Of a stretch of 64,000 bases of DNA, positions 10,817 through 21,600 are shown one piece after another. Below the pieces are notes generated by a model. That model had not been told where the DNA came from, ran no database searches, and saw nothing but the letters and a program-made list of their open reading frames with translations. The stretch is from NCBI GenBank assembly GCA_026075535.2, contig AP026543.1, forward strand, positions 10,230,001 through 10,294,000, in the 5' to 3' direction. Positions within the stretch are counted from its first letter, which is position 1, and each line of letters begins with the position of its first letter. A program made the position numbers and the translations under genes. Source of the stretch: Tricholoma matsutake. Lineage: Eukaryota; Basidiomycota; Agaricomycetes; Agaricales; Tricholomataceae.

Positions 10817-12212
10817 ATGATACACAATCAAGCCGTCACACTGACGCCGACAGACGGCTATCCTCTTCACATCACTGCAAAACGTTATTGGCTTCCTGAG
10901 CAAGAGGCTCTTTCACACAATCCATATGCCTTGACACTCATCCTCCTTCACGCGACTAGCTTTCACAAAGAAACTTGGGAGCCGTCGCTTGAACACCTGT
11001 TTAAGCTCTCTTCCCAACCAGGAAGTGTTGTTAAGATTCGAGAAGCTTGGGCGTTAGACTGCCCGAACCATGGAGCATCGAGCCAATTGAATGAAGATGC
11101 ATTGATGCGACCCGAGTTTTACAACAACTGTGCGTCCCTAGATCAGTATACTGCCGTCACCGATATGTGGCGCTTATCCTTCTCGGCCAGTTACTTGTCA
11201 CAAGTACGCGCAGGCTGTTCATCACTTTATCTCTGCGGGGCCTAGTCATGGAGCACAAGTTGACTTTCGCAAGCGTAATTTGGTTGGAATTGGGCATTCA
11301 TTGGGAGGAAATGCTATGTGAGCTTTGAACAAACTTCTCGAGTTCTTCCAGCTCTGATGAACCTCTCAGGCTCATCCTACAGTACCTAGAGCCTATCATA
11401 CCGTTCTCATCGCTCATCATAGTTGAACCAATGATCAGTCCAGCTGGTCCACAACATCTCAAAAACTTACGATCAATACTGGTGAAGGGGGCATATGAAC
11501 GAAGGGATGTGTGGCCTGACCGTAAACTAGCCATGAAGACGCTCAAGAGACGTGCCCTAACAAAGAAATGGGATCCTCGCATTCTAGACCTCTTTGTCGT
11601 GCGTGTTTTGCGCCCCCAGTGTTGCGATATATCGTTCTGAGAAAAGCAGCAGAAGTATGCCATCAAACCACACCCTAGCTCAACTTACGTAGAGACACCA
11701 TACAATGGTGTTACCCTTGCCTGTAGTCGCGATCAGGAAGCTGTTCGTCCTAGATTGGCTTTTTGGAATCTTCTTCTCGCGCGAACTGACTGGATTGATT
11801 TTCTCAGGCGATGTATCGAGACGCAGATGGCCCAGTGGCACCAGTACAAGATCTGAACAAGGTATGCGCTAATCGACCTGTGCATCTTGTCTTTGGCACT
11901 GTGCACGACTTCATGTATGTTCACACTCATTTGTTGATCGTCCATCTGAGCGATTAAAAATATCATCTGTAGCCCAGCACGGGTTCAGGCCCCTCTGCTT
12001 GATCCTCAATCTAGGCCCAGATATGCGTCTGTGGCAAAACTTGAAGGAGTTGGTCACCTGGTGCGTATTTGTCCTACGTAATTTTGGTGGCCATATATAG
12101 TAGCCCTTCATACCATACCTAGGTTCCACAAGAGGCGCCTGACAGACTCGGTTCTGTATTGTACGACGCGCTTGCCAGAAATGCGTTACAGGCGATCAAG
12201 CCTAAATTGTGA
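10817..12212 (+). CDS. Alpha/beta-hydrolase (AB hydrolase-1 type), seven exons, apparently intact
   Basis: Exons: 10817-11155, 11205-11317, 11370-11598, 11653-11742, 11808-11914, 11973-12060, 12123-12212. All junctions keep the frame, with GT..AG introns of 49-65 nt, giving 351 residues. Early motifs are LTLILLHATSFHKETWEP (strand and oxyanion-hole loop) and AWALDCPNHGASS. The nucleophile elbow is GHSLGGNAM (Ser nucleophile, G-x-S-x-G) at the second exon end. PVHLVFGTVHDFI holds the likely acid region and KLEGVGHLVPQEAPD holds the catalytic His. A serine hydrolase of esterase or lipase kind is expected; the substrate cannot be told from sequence. No signal peptide is seen, so probably cytosolic or peroxisomal. 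Unlike its neighbours it has no in-frame stop and keeps CGA codons (for example LMRPEF). The first intron's donor (GTCACC) is weak and could be placed differently. Confidence 0.88.
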
Positions 12213-13906
12213 TAGACTCTGTATAGTACTATACATCGGCAACATCTAGTTTCATTTACCATTACCATGCTACTATTTCTTTCTATCCTGTTCTACTTAC
12301 GTATGTTGCATTGGAACTTTTGAGTGGCTACGTTTATGGTCGTGCTCGCGATAAACCCAAATACGGTGATCAATCAGTCGGTGATTGATATCGGTGATTG
12401 ATCTCTATACGTATACTTTGCTAAGTCGAAAGGAAGGGTCAGAACTTGACATATAGTACTAGGCGCCGTGAAAAGGGAGAGTAAAAAAGTGGTTCCTCTT
12501 CCTGTTCTTTCCACCGCCAGTTGGGAACACTTCGACTAATAGGAAATGTTGTCGTCAACGGATTCCGCACCGAGATTGAAATTTGAGAGGAAGCTTACTT
12601 ATGGGGGGTCTTTGAGTGGCCGGGTGGTCGAACTTGAAGTCGTTTCGCCGCGGCGGATACTCAGAAGCTGATGTTACCTATCTTCAAGGCAAACATACGA
12701 ATGGTCTCGTCTCAGAGAAGCTTACCTGCATCGGAATGATAAGCAAGCAGAAGCCACTGGAACTATTCAATCGACACGTAAATGATACGTAACGCCATAT
12801 TCTCTCTATTGGACTTCCATGTTCCTTCAGACTAGTTACGTATGGTTGCGTGGCGTCAGAATCTGGGAGTGTAAGAGGATGAAATGCTGGTAAAAAGTAC
12901 GCATGCGGCATGAGGTAAGGTAATTAATAGATACATACAGGTACGACATCACAGGTGACTTGGCAATGGGGTCAGCTCTGGTCAGCTGTGTCTCTGGGTC
13001 CGCGTGCCGCACAGACAACGTGTGCCACTTGAGAGGGGGGTAATGTATGCACTTATTAGAACTGGGAATGACGGTTGTGAAAACGGGGTGGTGGTATTGG
13101 TTGATCCCGCCGTTGCAGATCAGATCTCAGCCTGCTGGTGGGGTTATCGGGGTGAGGCTGAGTCACGGAATGAAGTTTGGTGTAAGTAACATTCATGCTC
13201 GGTAATCGGCTGGATGAAAAGCTTGTTAACTCATTGTTAGGGTGCCTTCCAATGTATCTGATATCTTTACTTACCCCGTGGTGATGTGGCAAGTAGGTGT
13301 CGTAGAAACGTTGTTGATCCACCGTATTGACGTGTGGCACCAGGGTATTCTAACGAAGGTTTGAGGACTAGTAAGTAGTCACAAGGTGCCTGAGCAGTGG
13401 CGTGATCTCGAAGATAGAAGAGTTTTCGCCCGGCCCGCTGAGATCGCCACCCTACTAAGCGAAATGGATGAAATAAACGTAATTTTTAGGCTCTCGTAAA
13501 CCTTCCATGTTGATTGGTGAGTGCCAATAATGATGCAATCCAACTCGGGCGCTGGATCCGAGTCATAAACAGTAAAAGTTGTGGGCCAGATAATTATGAG
13601 GAGGGCGTAAAAGGACCGGGGCGAGTAACCGATAATTTGCGACAATTTTCAGAACTTTGTCCGCACCATAGTCTCGAGTCGGAGCCGCGCATCAGTAGGG
13701 TATGTCAGTTATGCCCAGACTTGGCTCGTCTTAGGTGTCTTGACCTCTTACTTGGTCTTACGACTACTTGATGTGCTTGTCTTTGGCCTTGATTTGCTTA
13801 CTTGTTGTACATACTCTTACTGACCAATTGTCCAAGTAAAAAATAAGCAGCTTGAGCAACTTGACAGGCTTAACGATGAAATAAGCAAATAAAGTCGACT
13901 AAGTTT
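12213..13906. other. Intergenic, no gene recognised
   Basis: 1.7 kb with only short ORFs lacking recognisable domains. A short repeat of TCGGTGATTGATA-like sequence occurs near 12365-12405. I can support no RNA gene or mobile element here. Confidence 0.4.
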
Positions 13907-14815
13907 TTAAGGCCTAGGGTTGTTGAGAATGTACGGGAGCTTCATGCGCATGCTACCTGTGCCAGCACCCTCGTTCATGCGCATGCTACCTGTGCCAGCA
14001 CCCTCGTTCATGCGCATGCTACCTGTGCCAGCACCCTCGTTCATGCGCATGCTACTTGTGCCAGCACCCTCGTTCATGTGCATGCTACTTGTGCCAGCAC
14101 CCTCGTTCATGCGCATGCTACTTGTGCCAGCACCCTCGTTCATGTGCATGCTACTTGTGCCAGCATCCTCGTTCATGCGCATGCTACCTGTGCCAGCATC
14201 CTTTTTCTTTCTCTTTCTTTTTGCTATCCCTGGCGTGCCCTGGAGCTTCTTCTCCTTTTTCTCTTTCTCTTTTATTGCCCATCCTGTAAAATGCATGCCT
14301 CGAAACTCTTCTTCATACACTTCACGGGAAATTGGTGTGATTTCACTTATATCAGCTTTTAACAATTCTTGGTTGTCTCCACTTCCTTTCCACTCGAAGC
14401 GAGCTGTGCATTTTTTATAACCCATATTTTGATGATTATAGTTAATGCATTTAGCTCCCAAAGTGTATTTTCTTTCGATTGCCTGACCAGATCTGAAATA
14501 CCTTGTTGACTGTCTGATAAAACCATACAACTTGAAGAAATCCTACCTGATTATCTTCTTTGCTTCATAGTGGGTGAGCTTGGGTCCCTCAATTTCCTTA
14601 AGCCTTATCTCGACTCCTACAGGACAAATAGCTGGGTTTTCAAGGAACCTGTTCTATTGTGTGGATGTATGCATGAGTAAGGAAAAATCATTCAACATGG
14701 CATATCATACCGCCATCGAGTTTATAAGTTCTGGAGAAGGAGAAGTCAGCCACTCGTAACCGAATACTGCGAGAGTCGTAAAAAAGATGATAGAGGCGAG
14801 TGGGAGAAGATGCAT
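13907..14815 (-). CDS. Secreted protein with eight tandem 11-residue repeats
   Basis: Three exons: 14815-14711, 14653-14547 and 14501-13907, phases matching, giving 268 residues. The start is the ATG at 14815, because it opens a clear signal peptide (MHLLPLASIIFFTTLAVFG). The mature part has NPAICPVGVEIRL, LTHYEAKKI, YFRSGQAIERKYTLGAKCI, KKCTARFEWKG and ADISEITPISREVYEEEF, with three cysteines. A Lys-rich linker (KEKEKKEKKLQG, KRKRKKKD) follows, then copies of an 11-residue unit of the type MRMNEGAGTSS, and a short tail (KLPYILNNPRP). I do not recognise a named domain; a small secreted protein of unknown role is the fair call. The repeat is 33 bp so copy-number change keeps the frame. No stop interrupts it, in contrast to most of the window. 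Confidence 0.75.
13941..14204 (-). repeat. Eight 33-bp tandem coding repeats
   Basis: Eight head-to-tail copies of a 33-bp unit (TTCATGCGCATGCTACCTGT plus 13 bases). Copies vary at GCG/GTG and ACC/ACT. Each encodes 11 residues of the secreted protein on the minus strand. Confidence 0.92.
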
Positions 14816-15689
14816 TTTGATGATAACATGGGACAGACCAGCTGTTGAAAAGAAAAGGTGTGGATACTAGCACAATCGATATGTCCCAGCTTTTATAACT
14901 AGCTTGAACACAACTCTGAGGTCTGTTCCACGTGGTCAATTGTCTCCATAACTCCCCCCCGTCTTCTCGTACATGGTGACCACTGGCCGCCTCATTTCTA
15001 GTGGATCACTGACATGAAACCACTTGGAAACTACAATATCAACCTTGCTCCACCGTCTCATACATGGTGCCCACCTAGTGTTGGAGGGTCCAATTTAAAA
15101 AAGACTGAAACCAGGCAGGAACAGAACCACAAAAGACCAAACGATCATTTCAGGTTCGTTTCAGGTTCGTTGGTTTCCGGGGTCAGTCCGGTTCCGGTCT
15201 CCAAGGGTGCACAACACCTAAACACCGCCATTTTTGAACAACCAAAAATAGGACTTTCAAATTTTACCCAATTTCTTATCCCTCTAGTAGAAATGCTCTA
15301 TAGTGCTCTATTTGATGAGAGGATCAAATCTACTAGAGCAATTTCCAAAATACTCAAAACTGACGGAGTTATTTTTTTTTGCCAGCCAGATTGGCCATTT
15401 ACGTGAAGGATTTTTGATGTAATCCCAAAATAAAACTTCTAGGTCGAAGTAGAGGCTACCTTTAATTTTATTAGCAATGCATGCTGAATCTTCAGCTGAG
15501 TATCGTTGGATGTCAGTTGATCTTTTTGAAAAAAGACTGTCGTAGTAAATGATCAAGGGGTACTCTTTGGCAGATGCCGAGACTGGATCAGGGAGGACAT
15601 CTGTGTCCTGGATATGGCTGGGTGTCCGACTGTCCGACTGTCCAGCTGTCCGCTATCTAACATGACAACAAAGTCATTTGACATAAGTT
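14816..15689. other. Intergenic and repeat-derived sequence
   Basis: This is the upstream region of the secreted protein, then low-complexity sequence with GGTTCGTTTCAGGTTCGTTGG-type runs (15150-15200). At 15600-15660 there is a run of GTCCGACTGTCC units that recurs in inverted orientation at 47550-47600. A 130-codon frame at 15014-15406 looks repeat-derived, not a gene. Confidence 0.4.
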
Positions 15690-15963
15690 TTCCTAGTTGT
15701 ATTCCACAGCCAATGACATACCGTTTGCCTGGCCTGGCCTGAGGCTGTGAGCTGAGCCAAGCCAGGCCAAGTTGATGGCTTCATGACAGCTTTGGCCTGG
15801 CCTGGGGTTCTGAAAAGCCAAAGCCAAGCCATCAAGCCATGGCTTTGTGGTGAGTGTAATTTAACTGGCTGCGATGTATCATTGTTAGTGCTGTTCTGGC
15901 CCAGCTTGGCCTGGAAGCTGCGGCTTTGGCCTGGCCTGGGCTGTAATTTACCCTCCCCCACCT

Positions 15964-16103
15964 ATTCCGGTTGGAGTCCAGTTATTCCAGTCAGAGTCCA
16001 GTTATTCCAGTTGGAGTCCAGTTATTCCGGTTGGAGTCCAGTTATTCCGGTTGGAGTCCAGTTATTCTGGTTGGAGTCCAGTTATTCCGGTTGGAGTCCA
16101 GTT
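15964..16103 (+). repeat. Seven 20-bp tandem repeats
   Basis: Unit ATTCCGGTTGGAGTCCAGTT repeated seven times with single-base variants (CCAGT, TCAG, TCTGG). The period is not a multiple of three, so ORFs through it (15783-16166, 15971-16237) are artefacts. Confidence 0.9.
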
Positions 16104-16224
16104 ATTCTGTTTATTCCGACCAGATTCTGGTTACTCCAGATGCTCAACTTAGAGTATATACCCTAATGGATAGTCAAATTTCAAGTCTTAAGTTGTCAAA
16201 GTGCCTACAAAATATATTTGTGCA

Positions 16225-16310
16225 GAGTAAGGATTGAACTCAATACATCTTGATTAGAGTGATCACATGACAAACCAAACATGTGTGCTTAACCAGTTGA
16301 GCCACAGGAG
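16225..16310 (-). repeat. tRNA-derived (SINE-like) head
   Basis: On the minus strand there is an A-box match TGGCTCAACTGG (plus 16293-16304) and a B-box-like GAGTTCAATCC (plus 16231-16241), about 50 nt apart. That is the spacing of a Pol III internal promoter. No good cloverleaf forms, so it is not a functional tRNA gene. Confidence 0.5.
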
Positions 16311-16379
16311 AATTATTAGATAGTAATATAATGTTTATTCATGACACTCTAATTTTTTTCGGAGTAGTGAAAGATCAAA

Positions 16380-16915
16380 TTTTTTTAATTAACCACATCC
16401 CTCACATTCAATGTGAGGGAGTGGGGACATAGATAAACAAAAAATCCTCCCTCTCACAAGATGCAAGAGGGAGTTTTATTTATATACATAAAAAGCTAAC
16501 CCCTTGCGCCAAATGCAAGGGGGGAGGTAAAAACATGAAGAAAAAAATCCCTCCCCCACGCAAAATGGGGGAGGGGGGGCACAATACTAATAAATAATTA
16601 AAAGTACAAAAAAAATCCCTCCCCACACAAAGTGCGGGGGAGGGGGAGGGGACACAACCCCACTGTTGTCTGTCCTTCCACCCACGATCCACCCCACGAG
16701 CAGTTGCTCGTGAGGCTGGAGGTGGGTGGTGCATTGTTGTCTCCTATCCCTGCACCTGGGCACCGTTCCACCCATGTTCCACCCCACAAGCAGTTGCTTG
16801 TGAGGCTGGGGGTGGGTGGCTTGTTATCATTGTCATTCCACCCACAATCCACCCCATGAGCAGTTGCTCATGAGGCTGGGGGCAGGTGGTGTGTCATTGT
16901 CATCTCCTGTCCCTG
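16380..16915. repeat. GC-rich hairpin array (target site of gypsy-1)
   Basis: Four short hairpins of the type CCTCCC..(CAAATGC)..GGGAGG (16440-16640) are followed by three units near 16677, 16757 and 16838. Each has CCACCC, then GAGCAGTTGCTC, then a GAGGCTGGGGGTGGGTGG arm. The array continues at 24108 after gypsy-1. Related units recur at 30300, 47090 and 49830-49945. Confidence 0.7.
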
Positions 16916-17464
16916 TGTTACGATTTGTCTATCGCAACCCACAAGGCTGGGTATTTCATTTTTCCTTCTGACTTGAAATGACTCACTCCAATGGAGACCC
17001 ACCCCCTTATCCGACTGCTGTCGACCGACATGCTGCGCCGCAGCATTCCATGACATCAGACACCTCATGCTAGGCATGAGGCTTAGTGTTCTATTGTTCT
17101 CTCTATTTTTACTTTACAATGATCTCTATTTCCGATTGGACGATGGGTAGTCCCAGAACCATATATAAGCTGTAGTTATACTCTGTGTAATACTCAGCTT
17201 GACCTAATTCAACCTACGGTCTTATACTCACTCGAACTTGACAGTCTAAGAGATCCTTAGCTGTGATAACCTCAAACTCGACAGTGGGAAAGTCTCCTAC
17301 TGTGATACACAAACAGACAGTTTACTCAGAAAGCCTCTGAGTACAGACAACCGTGATAGCTTGAGGAAGCACCCAAGCAAAGGCTAAAGAGCCCGAATTA
17401 CTAGGAAAGCCTCCTAGTAGAACAGAACGAAGAACAAGTCGAGTTAAGACCTATAGTCTTAACA
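16916..17464 (+). repeat. 5' LTR of gypsy-1
   Basis: 549 bp, TGTTAC..TTAACA. It contains a TATATAA stretch (about 17161-17167) as likely promoter and a CCTCATGCTAGGCATGAGG hairpin near 17066. Confidence 0.92.
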
Positions 17465-17485
17465 AAAGGTCAAGCTGATCCATGA

Positions 17486-18601
17486 AAGTCCACCTACCTA
17501 GGTGCAGACACAACGTCTTTCAGACAAAGCCCAGACAGACCTCTGACAGGAGCATCATCATCAGGGAGAACCCCATGGTATAGATACCAGGGTCGACTAG
17601 TACGATACTTGGAACCAGCACAGAAGTGGTTCTCAAGGAGAACCAGTGATGAAGAACCCCGATACCTTGACGAAGAGGATTTTAGATCCCTTGATACAGA
17701 AGAAACTCCAAAATGAGACTCATTCTCCTTTTCCAACGACAATGCCAACATGTCTACCGAACCCACCGCATCAACCAAGGAGATTAGAATCTGAACCCCC
17801 TCTGACTTCATGGGGGACCGAACGAGAACTGCAAAGTTCTTACAAGAAGTAAAACTCTATCTAAGAGTAAACCATGGAATCTACGACACTGATGAAAAGA
17901 AGATCATCTTTGCACTGTCGTTTATGAACGGAGGAACTGCTGTGCCCTGGGCACAGACATGGGCAGAAAAGGAAGATCTAGGAACTTGGTCAACCTTTGA
18001 AACAGCACTCAAGTTAGTGTTCACACCAATTGATGAAGCTGGCAGAGCCAGAACAGAGATGAAGACATTGAAGCAGGGACAGGACCTGGAGGATTACATT
18101 GCACAATTCCAAATCCTGTGAGAAAAGGCGGGAATCAACAATGATACTGCCCTGATCGAACTCTTTATGGATGGGTTAAACCACAAACTCCTCGAAAGAG
18201 TATTCAACATGGAAACAATCCCCACAACCTTAGAGGGGATGATCAACGCTGCCTCCAAGTATGATGGACAGTGGAGGAGAGCAAAAGCAATAACAGGAAA
18301 GCTACAGGAGACCTGGGCAAAGAAGCCTCCAGGCTCCAAAGCAAAGGAGACCCCACTCAAAATCAACCAACTCTCAAATCAAGAGAGGGTCGATCACATG
18401 AAGAAAGGGCTGTGCTTTGTGTGCCACCAACCTGGACACAGAGCAACCAAACACAAGAAAGGGGAAGCGAGGACCAAGAACCGGTCATTCCCGAAGAAGA
18501 AAGGTGAAGAAGCCTACTCAAAGATCCGAGTGATCATAAAAGGCCTCGACAAAGAAGACAGGACAAGGGCTCTTGCTGCAATCGAGGACAAGGGTTTTTA
18601 A
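17486..18601 (+). pseudogene. gypsy-1 Gag
   Basis: The frame is open from just inside the LTR to TAA at 18599-18601, apart from TGA codons at 17714-17716, 17792-17794 and 18119-18121. The first ATG in frame after the acidic leader is 17750 (MSTEPTAST), but upstream text (WYRYQGRLVRYLEP, DEEPRYLDEEDFRS) is also in frame, so the true start is unclear. Core Gag motifs are FLQEVKLYLRVN, EKKIIFALSFMNGGTAVPWA, TFETALKLVFTP, DLEDYIAQFQIL and ELFMDGLNHKLLERVF. The knuckle is CFVCHQPGHRATKH, in which His replaces the usual fourth Cys. After the stop, pol is in the -1 frame. Confidence 0.82.
18592..18601 (+). promoter_or_regulatory. Candidate -1 frameshift site between gag and pol
   Basis: In the gag frame the text is G GGT TTT TAA. 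The heptamer GGGTTTT fits X-XXY-YYZ and is followed at once by the gag stop. The protease frame (GGG TTT TTA AAG) is exactly -1 to gag and open. Frameshifting is inferred; an indel in this copy would look the same. Confidence 0.4.
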
Positions 18602-21600
18602 AGAGGTGGCCTGCCTCAATGCCAGGTACCACCGAACTTTCCATTAGCTCTGTACTACTAGCCACTTTGAAGAATCAATCTATGCATTTAGATGTCAAAG
18701 TGCTAGGAGCAAGCAGAAAGAAAGCCATCAAAACTGAAGCCCTACTCAACTCAGGAGCAGGAGGAATATTCATGAGCCATGAGTTCACAGTAGAAAACGG
18801 ACTCAAACTGCACCGCTTGGAAAGAATCATCAAGGTGAAGAACGTGGATGGAACCCCAAACAAGAAAGGGGAAATCTCCCAATACACCAGGGGGCTGCTA
18901 ACAATCAATGGGCGATCGTTCCCGATGACCTTCCTCATTGTGGGATTGGGAGGAGAATCAATCATCCTGGGCCTGCCATGGCTCAGAAAGATTAATCCAG
19001 TAATCGACTGGAAGATTGGGACCTTCCAATTCAGAACAAAGAATGGGAGTTATCCAGAACTCCTGCATGGGAAAGGAAGAACCCTCATCGGAAGGGTGCA
19101 AACTGAGAAACCCAATGAAGGGTACCTATCATGGCACCAGAGGGGAACCAAAAAGAAGAAAGACCCCCTAGACATGACAAAAGAAGAGAAACAGGTGTGG
19201 TGCTGAAGAATAGTTGCCAAGGAAAGAGAGAAGCTCACTCTCAAAGTAAAGACAAGAGAAGAGCAATGGGCGCAATTCAAAAGATTAGCTGCCAGGGAAA
19301 GAAAGAAGCTCCTTCTCAAGACAAAGATACTGATGAAGGAAGAACAGCTTGAACAATGCCAAAGAATTGTTGCCAAGGCAAAGGTGATGGGAGGAGTCCT
19401 CCACACCGAACCAAGAAAAAACAAAATGCCCACTGAAACCAGAAGGGCAACGATAGAAGAAGTAAATGATGAAGAGATCACAGTCATGACTCTTCAACAT
19501 GCGGAGCCCATTGGGCCACAGGATGAAGAAGACACTGGGAAGGAAAACCCAGCACAGGCAAACCATGAACAGGCAACAAAACAGGCAATGGAACAACCAA
19601 AAGAGACACCCAAACTAAGGATCAAAAATGACGAGCTACTGATCACCTACATCTGAGGAGAACCTGTCATTGGTATATTCAAACTGACTAAAACCCCATT
19701 GACGGAAGAATACGATGAGCCAAGACACTCGTACTCTAAATCGACAAGGAAAATCTCTCAGCTCATAAAGGCAAAAGGAACACCACAATACGTCTATGGG
19801 CAAAATGTTTGGATTAGGGCAAAAACATCGGTCTCGCAACATCTGACACATCTAAAGGAAGGAGACCAGGAACAGAAAACCCTGGATGAACTACTCCTGG
19901 AACAGTACAAAGAATACCAACGGATATTCGAGAAGGAAGCATCAGAGAGATTCCCAGAATCAAGACCCTGGGATCACGCGATTGATCTGAAATTGGACTT
20001 TGTAGCAAAAGATTGCAAGGTATACCCGCTCTCACCGGCAGAACAGAAGAAGCTCAACGAGTTCCTCAATGAGAGCCTGGAAAAAGGATACATCTGATCA
20101 TCAAAATTGCCCATGGCCTCCCCATTCTTCTTTGTTGCAAAGAAGGACTTGGATGCCCTGAGACCATGTCAGGATTACAGGTACTTGAATAATGGCACGA
20201 TCAAGAACACCTACCTGCTACCATTGGTAGGAGACCTGTTAGACAGACTAAGAGGGGCAAAGTGGTTCACGAAGTTAGACATCTGATGGGGATATCACAA
20301 CATCAGAATCAAGGACGGAGACCAATGGAAAGCAGCCTTCAAGACAAATCGAGGGCTGTTTGAACCAATGGTGATGTTCTTTGGATTATGCAACTCACCA
20401 GCAACCTTCCAGGCAATGATGAATGAGTTATTCCGCAACATGATTGGAGAAGGATGGCTCGTGATTTACATGGATGACATCCTGATATTCTCCAAGGATC
20501 AGAATGAACACCAGGAAAGGACAAAGAGGGTGCTGCAAAGACTAGCAGAAAATGACCTATACCTGAAACCAGAGAAGTGCAAATTCAATGTCCACGAAGT
20601 GGAATTATTGGGTCTGATCATCCGACCCAATGAGATTGTGATTGACAACACAAAGCTGGCAGGTATACAAGATTGGCCCACCCCGGCAAACGTAAAGGCA
20701 GTTAGATCCTTCCTAGGATTCAGGAACTTCTACAGGAAGTTCATTGGACATTTTGCGGAGACAAGCAGGCCGCTAAATGAACTAACCAAGAAGAACAAAA
20801 CATTTGACTGGACAACGGAGTGCAAACAGGCTTTTCAAATGCTGAAAAGGAAGTTTGCAGAAGCCCTGGTACTACTGATGCCAGAGCCAACAAAGCCATT
20901 CACAATCGAATCTGACGCCTCAAAACATGTAACAGGAGGAGTACTGAGGCAAAGGGATACAAACGGGGATTGGCACCCATGTGGATATATATCGCATGCA
21001 CTGACACCAACGGAACGGAACTACGAGATATATGACAGGAAACTTCTGGCGATAGTACGATTGCTGGAAACTTGGAGACACTACCTGATGGGTTCAGAAC
21101 ACCCAGTAGTAATCTTGTTGGATCACAAGAACCTGACGTACTTCCGAATGGCACAGAAACTGAACAGAAGACAGGCAAGATGGAGCCTATTCTTGTCAGA
21201 ATTCAAACTGCAACTTGTTCATGTGCCCGGATCTCAAATGGTGCAAAGCAATGCGTTGTCACGAAGGGCTGACCGTGTACCAGAAGAAGACAACAACAAT
21301 GAAGACATCACAATGTTACCTGAAATGGTATTCATGAAGTTCATTGATATGGAAGTTCATGATCTGCTTGCGGGTAGTATCATGAAAGATGATCTGGTAA
21401 AGAGCGCAATCGAAGTGCTAAAGACAAAAGGAACCCCGCCGATAAAGTCGGCATTGGAAGATTGGAAAATAGAGGATGGCCTTCTATTTTTTCGAGACAG
21501 GTGCTACGTCCCGGACAACAGAGATCTATGGAAGAAGCTGGTGCAAAAATACCATGAAGGAGTAACCAGTGGACACCTGGGACAGTGGCAGACAACTGAA

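Larger units (their letters stand above)
15690..16320 (-). repeat. Composite repeat: tRNA-like head, 20-bp repeats, GGCCTGGCC tail
   Basis: Read on the minus strand it starts with a tRNA-like head (16310-16225), passes through seven 20-bp tandem units (16103-15964) and a GGTGGGGGAGGGTAAA link, and ends in AGGCCAGGCC/GGCCTGGCC-rich sequence. The same order of parts occurs on the plus strand at 25262-25630. This suggests one mobile, SINE-like or MITE-like unit. The link and tail are shared almost word for word. Confidence 0.6.

Noticed and set aside
13941..14204. CRISPR-like array
   Set aside because: The eight 33-bp units abut without spacers and are in frame in a eukaryotic secreted protein gene.
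13920..14420. Plus-strand ORFs across the 33-bp repeats
   Set aside because: All frames stay open through a 33-bp repeat. Only the minus frame has a signal peptide and matching exon phases.
15014..15406. 130-codon plus-strand ORF
   Set aside because: It crosses GGTTCGTTTCAGG repeats and shows no domain or splice support.
16500..16852. Minus ORFs coding Pro/Gly/Trp-rich peptides in the hairpin array
   Set aside because: All frames are open across the GC-rich repeats; no splice or start evidence.
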